Part shown: positions 5,348 through 6,231 of the stretch, piece by piece
How the letters are laid out: each line of letters begins with the position of its first letter
How positions within the stretch are numbered: the first letter of the stretch is position 1
Source: Oscillospiraceae bacterium
GTDB taxonomy: Bacteria; Bacillota; Clostridia; Oscillospirales; Oscillospiraceae
Length of the DNA: 6,231 bases
Direction of reading: 5' to 3'
Assembly: GCA_028708585.1 (NCBI GenBank)
Contig: JAQVYO010000090.1
Location: 1 to 6,231 of the forward strand
Notes under the pieces: generated by a model
Databases searched by the model: none
Told to the model about the DNA's origin: nothing
What the model saw: the letters and a program-made list of their open reading frames with translations, nothing else
Translations under genes and position numbers: made by a program

Positions 5348-6231
5348 TTAATTCCTGTCCTCCGGCTGATTAAAATATTTTTCAAACAAAACCCCCGCCG
5401 CATCCTCCACATCCTTTTGAAAAAAAAGGTACCGCCTGACAAAATCTTTTCCTTCCTCCGTCAGGCAAGAGCCTCCCCCTTCCGCTCCGCCGGCATACCG
5501 TTCCAGAATGGGAAGTCCCAGCTGCACTTCCATCTCGTTAATCATCTTCCACGCCTTGCTGTAAGACATATTCATTTCCTTACATGCGGTCTGCATGGAG
5601 CCGGTTTGATCGGTCAGCAGCAAAAACTGGGCGACGCCCGGCCCAAAGAAATCCCGGGCCCGGGAAAGCCGGATTTGAACATGGAACTGCAGCGATTCCA
5701 CTTTACGCAGTTCCCGTTCATATCGCAGGAGTTTTTCATACTCCTCCCTGGTGTCCACGTCCATGACAACGCCGCGGTCGTCCACCGGGATCTGGGTAAT
5801 ATGTTTTCCGCAGGATTCCAGCGCCCGGCGAAGACCGCCTTCCCCCTGATAGTCCATTACCGCGGGGAAAACGCTGCTTGCCAATAAAATAGGATGCCCC
5901 CAATTTTCCTTATAGGTCGGCACTACAATTGGCCCTCCTCCTTCCAGCACAGCTTGTACCGTCTGCAGGGAAAACAAAGGGACATCTCCCGGTGTAAAGA
6001 GCGCTCTGTCGCATTGATCTTCCATCAGGCGCTTCATGCCAATCTGAATCGATTCAAGCATCTGCGTTTCCCGGTATTGTTCATTTCTTAGGCAAATAAC
6101 GCCGGTGCGGGAAAGATGCCGTTCCAAAAGATCCCCCCGGTATCCCGTCACTACATAAATAGGAGAAGCGCCCACCTGCTGAAGAGTATCGACTGTCTTT
6201 TTGATAATAGTGGTCCCGCACAGCTTCAGCA
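5348..6231 (-). CDS. MobA/MocA-like nucleotidyltransferase fused to a ModE-like winged helix (partial)
   Basis: The frame runs off the right edge: codons from 6229 onward (LKLCGTTIIKKTVDTLQQ...) read in frame with no start, so an internal GTG at 6175 is not the true start. The N-terminal LAAG.S.RMG nucleotide-binding loop must lie outside. Visible family marks, numbered over the 293 codons seen, are YVVTGYRGD (25-33), the metal-binding segment FTPGDVPLFS (78-87), NWGHPILLAS (109-118) and MDVDTREEY (156-164). These fit the NTP_transf_3 group (MobA, MocA, YgfJ), which couples CTP or GTP to molybdopterin. From about residue 184 to 268 a second domain follows: RARDFFGPGVAQFLLL, TGSMQTACKEMNMSYSKAW, an EGGGSCLTEEG wing. 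This matches the LysR-like winged helix of ModE. The fused protein may be both enzyme and regulator. It is translationally coupled to the HD hydrolase. A role in molybdenum cofactor cytidylylation is inferred; other cofactor nucleotidyl transfers are possible. Confidence 0.85.
   Translation of the reverse strand, partial: LKLCGTTIIKKTVDTLQQVGASPIYVVTGYRGDLLERHLSRTGVICLRNEQYRETQMLESIQIGMKRLMEDQCDRALFTPGDVPLFSLQTVQAVLEGGGPIVVPTYKENWGHPILLASSVFPAVMDYQGEGGLRRALESCGKHITQIPVDDRGVVMDVDTREEYEKLLRYERELRKVESLQFHVQIRLSRARDFFGPGVAQFLLLTDQTGSMQTACKEMNMSYSKAWKMINEMEVQLGLPILERYAGGAEGGGSCLTEEGKDFVRRYLFFQKDVEDAAGVLFEKYFNQPEDRN

Noticed and set aside
5141..5887. Plus-strand 248-codon frame over the nucleotidyltransferase and HD genes
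   Set aside because: It is antisense to two well-supported genes and has a Pro/Arg-rich composition typical of shadow frames.
1..6231. CRISPR array, tRNA or rRNA genes
   Set aside because: No regularly spaced direct repeats, no cloverleaf with a proper T-arm and no rRNA-like conserved blocks were seen on either strand by eye.

Overview
The window looks like chromosomal DNA of a low-to-mid GC member of the Bacillota, most likely a clostridium (an Oscillospirales-type gut or anaerobic lineage would fit). This is inferred from an AgrC-like GHKL sensor kinase, a YugP-type membrane zinc peptidase, Gram-positive style Shine-Dalgarno sites and intrinsic terminators. No ribosomal or other phylogenetic marker is present, so the placement is only general.

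Left edge, plus strand (1-1013). The first ~150 bases look like the 3' end of an IS3-family insertion sequence: the last 23 codons of a transposase, a small hairpin, and a right end finishing in CA. The plus-strand reading frame that follows is a GHKL sensor histidine kinase lacking most of its membrane sensor domain. The simplest reading is that the IS inserted into, or deleted up to, the middle of the kinase gene. The catalytic core (H-, N- and G-boxes) and C-terminus are intact.

Non-coding stretch (1007-1488). No recognisable gene is seen. Its right part holds a textbook H-type pseudoknot (1363-1398), followed 25 nt later by a strong plus-strand intrinsic terminator (1424-1456). No plus-strand gene follows, so this may be an undescribed small RNA or the structured 3' end of a transcript.

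Middle, minus strand (1489-2272). A complete YugP-like zinc metallopeptidase is read leftward from an extended -10 promoter, with an operator-like palindrome in its leader. A second, nearly identical palindrome lies about 375 bp away, inside a further gene-poor stretch (2185-2808) that also holds a perfect 11-bp GC-rich hairpin.

Right half, minus strand (2809-6231). A complete class II asparagine synthetase (asnB type) is preceded by a strong terminator (4772-4801), which ends a separate upstream transcript. That transcript carries a MobA/MocA-like nucleotidyltransferase with a C-terminal ModE-like winged helix, entering from beyond the right edge, and an HD-domain hydrolase whose start codon follows two bases after the nucleotidyltransferase stop. 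The tight coupling suggests the two work in one pathway, plausibly the nucleotide form of the molybdenum cofactor or maturation of a molybdenum hydroxylase. That assignment rests on family knowledge and inference.
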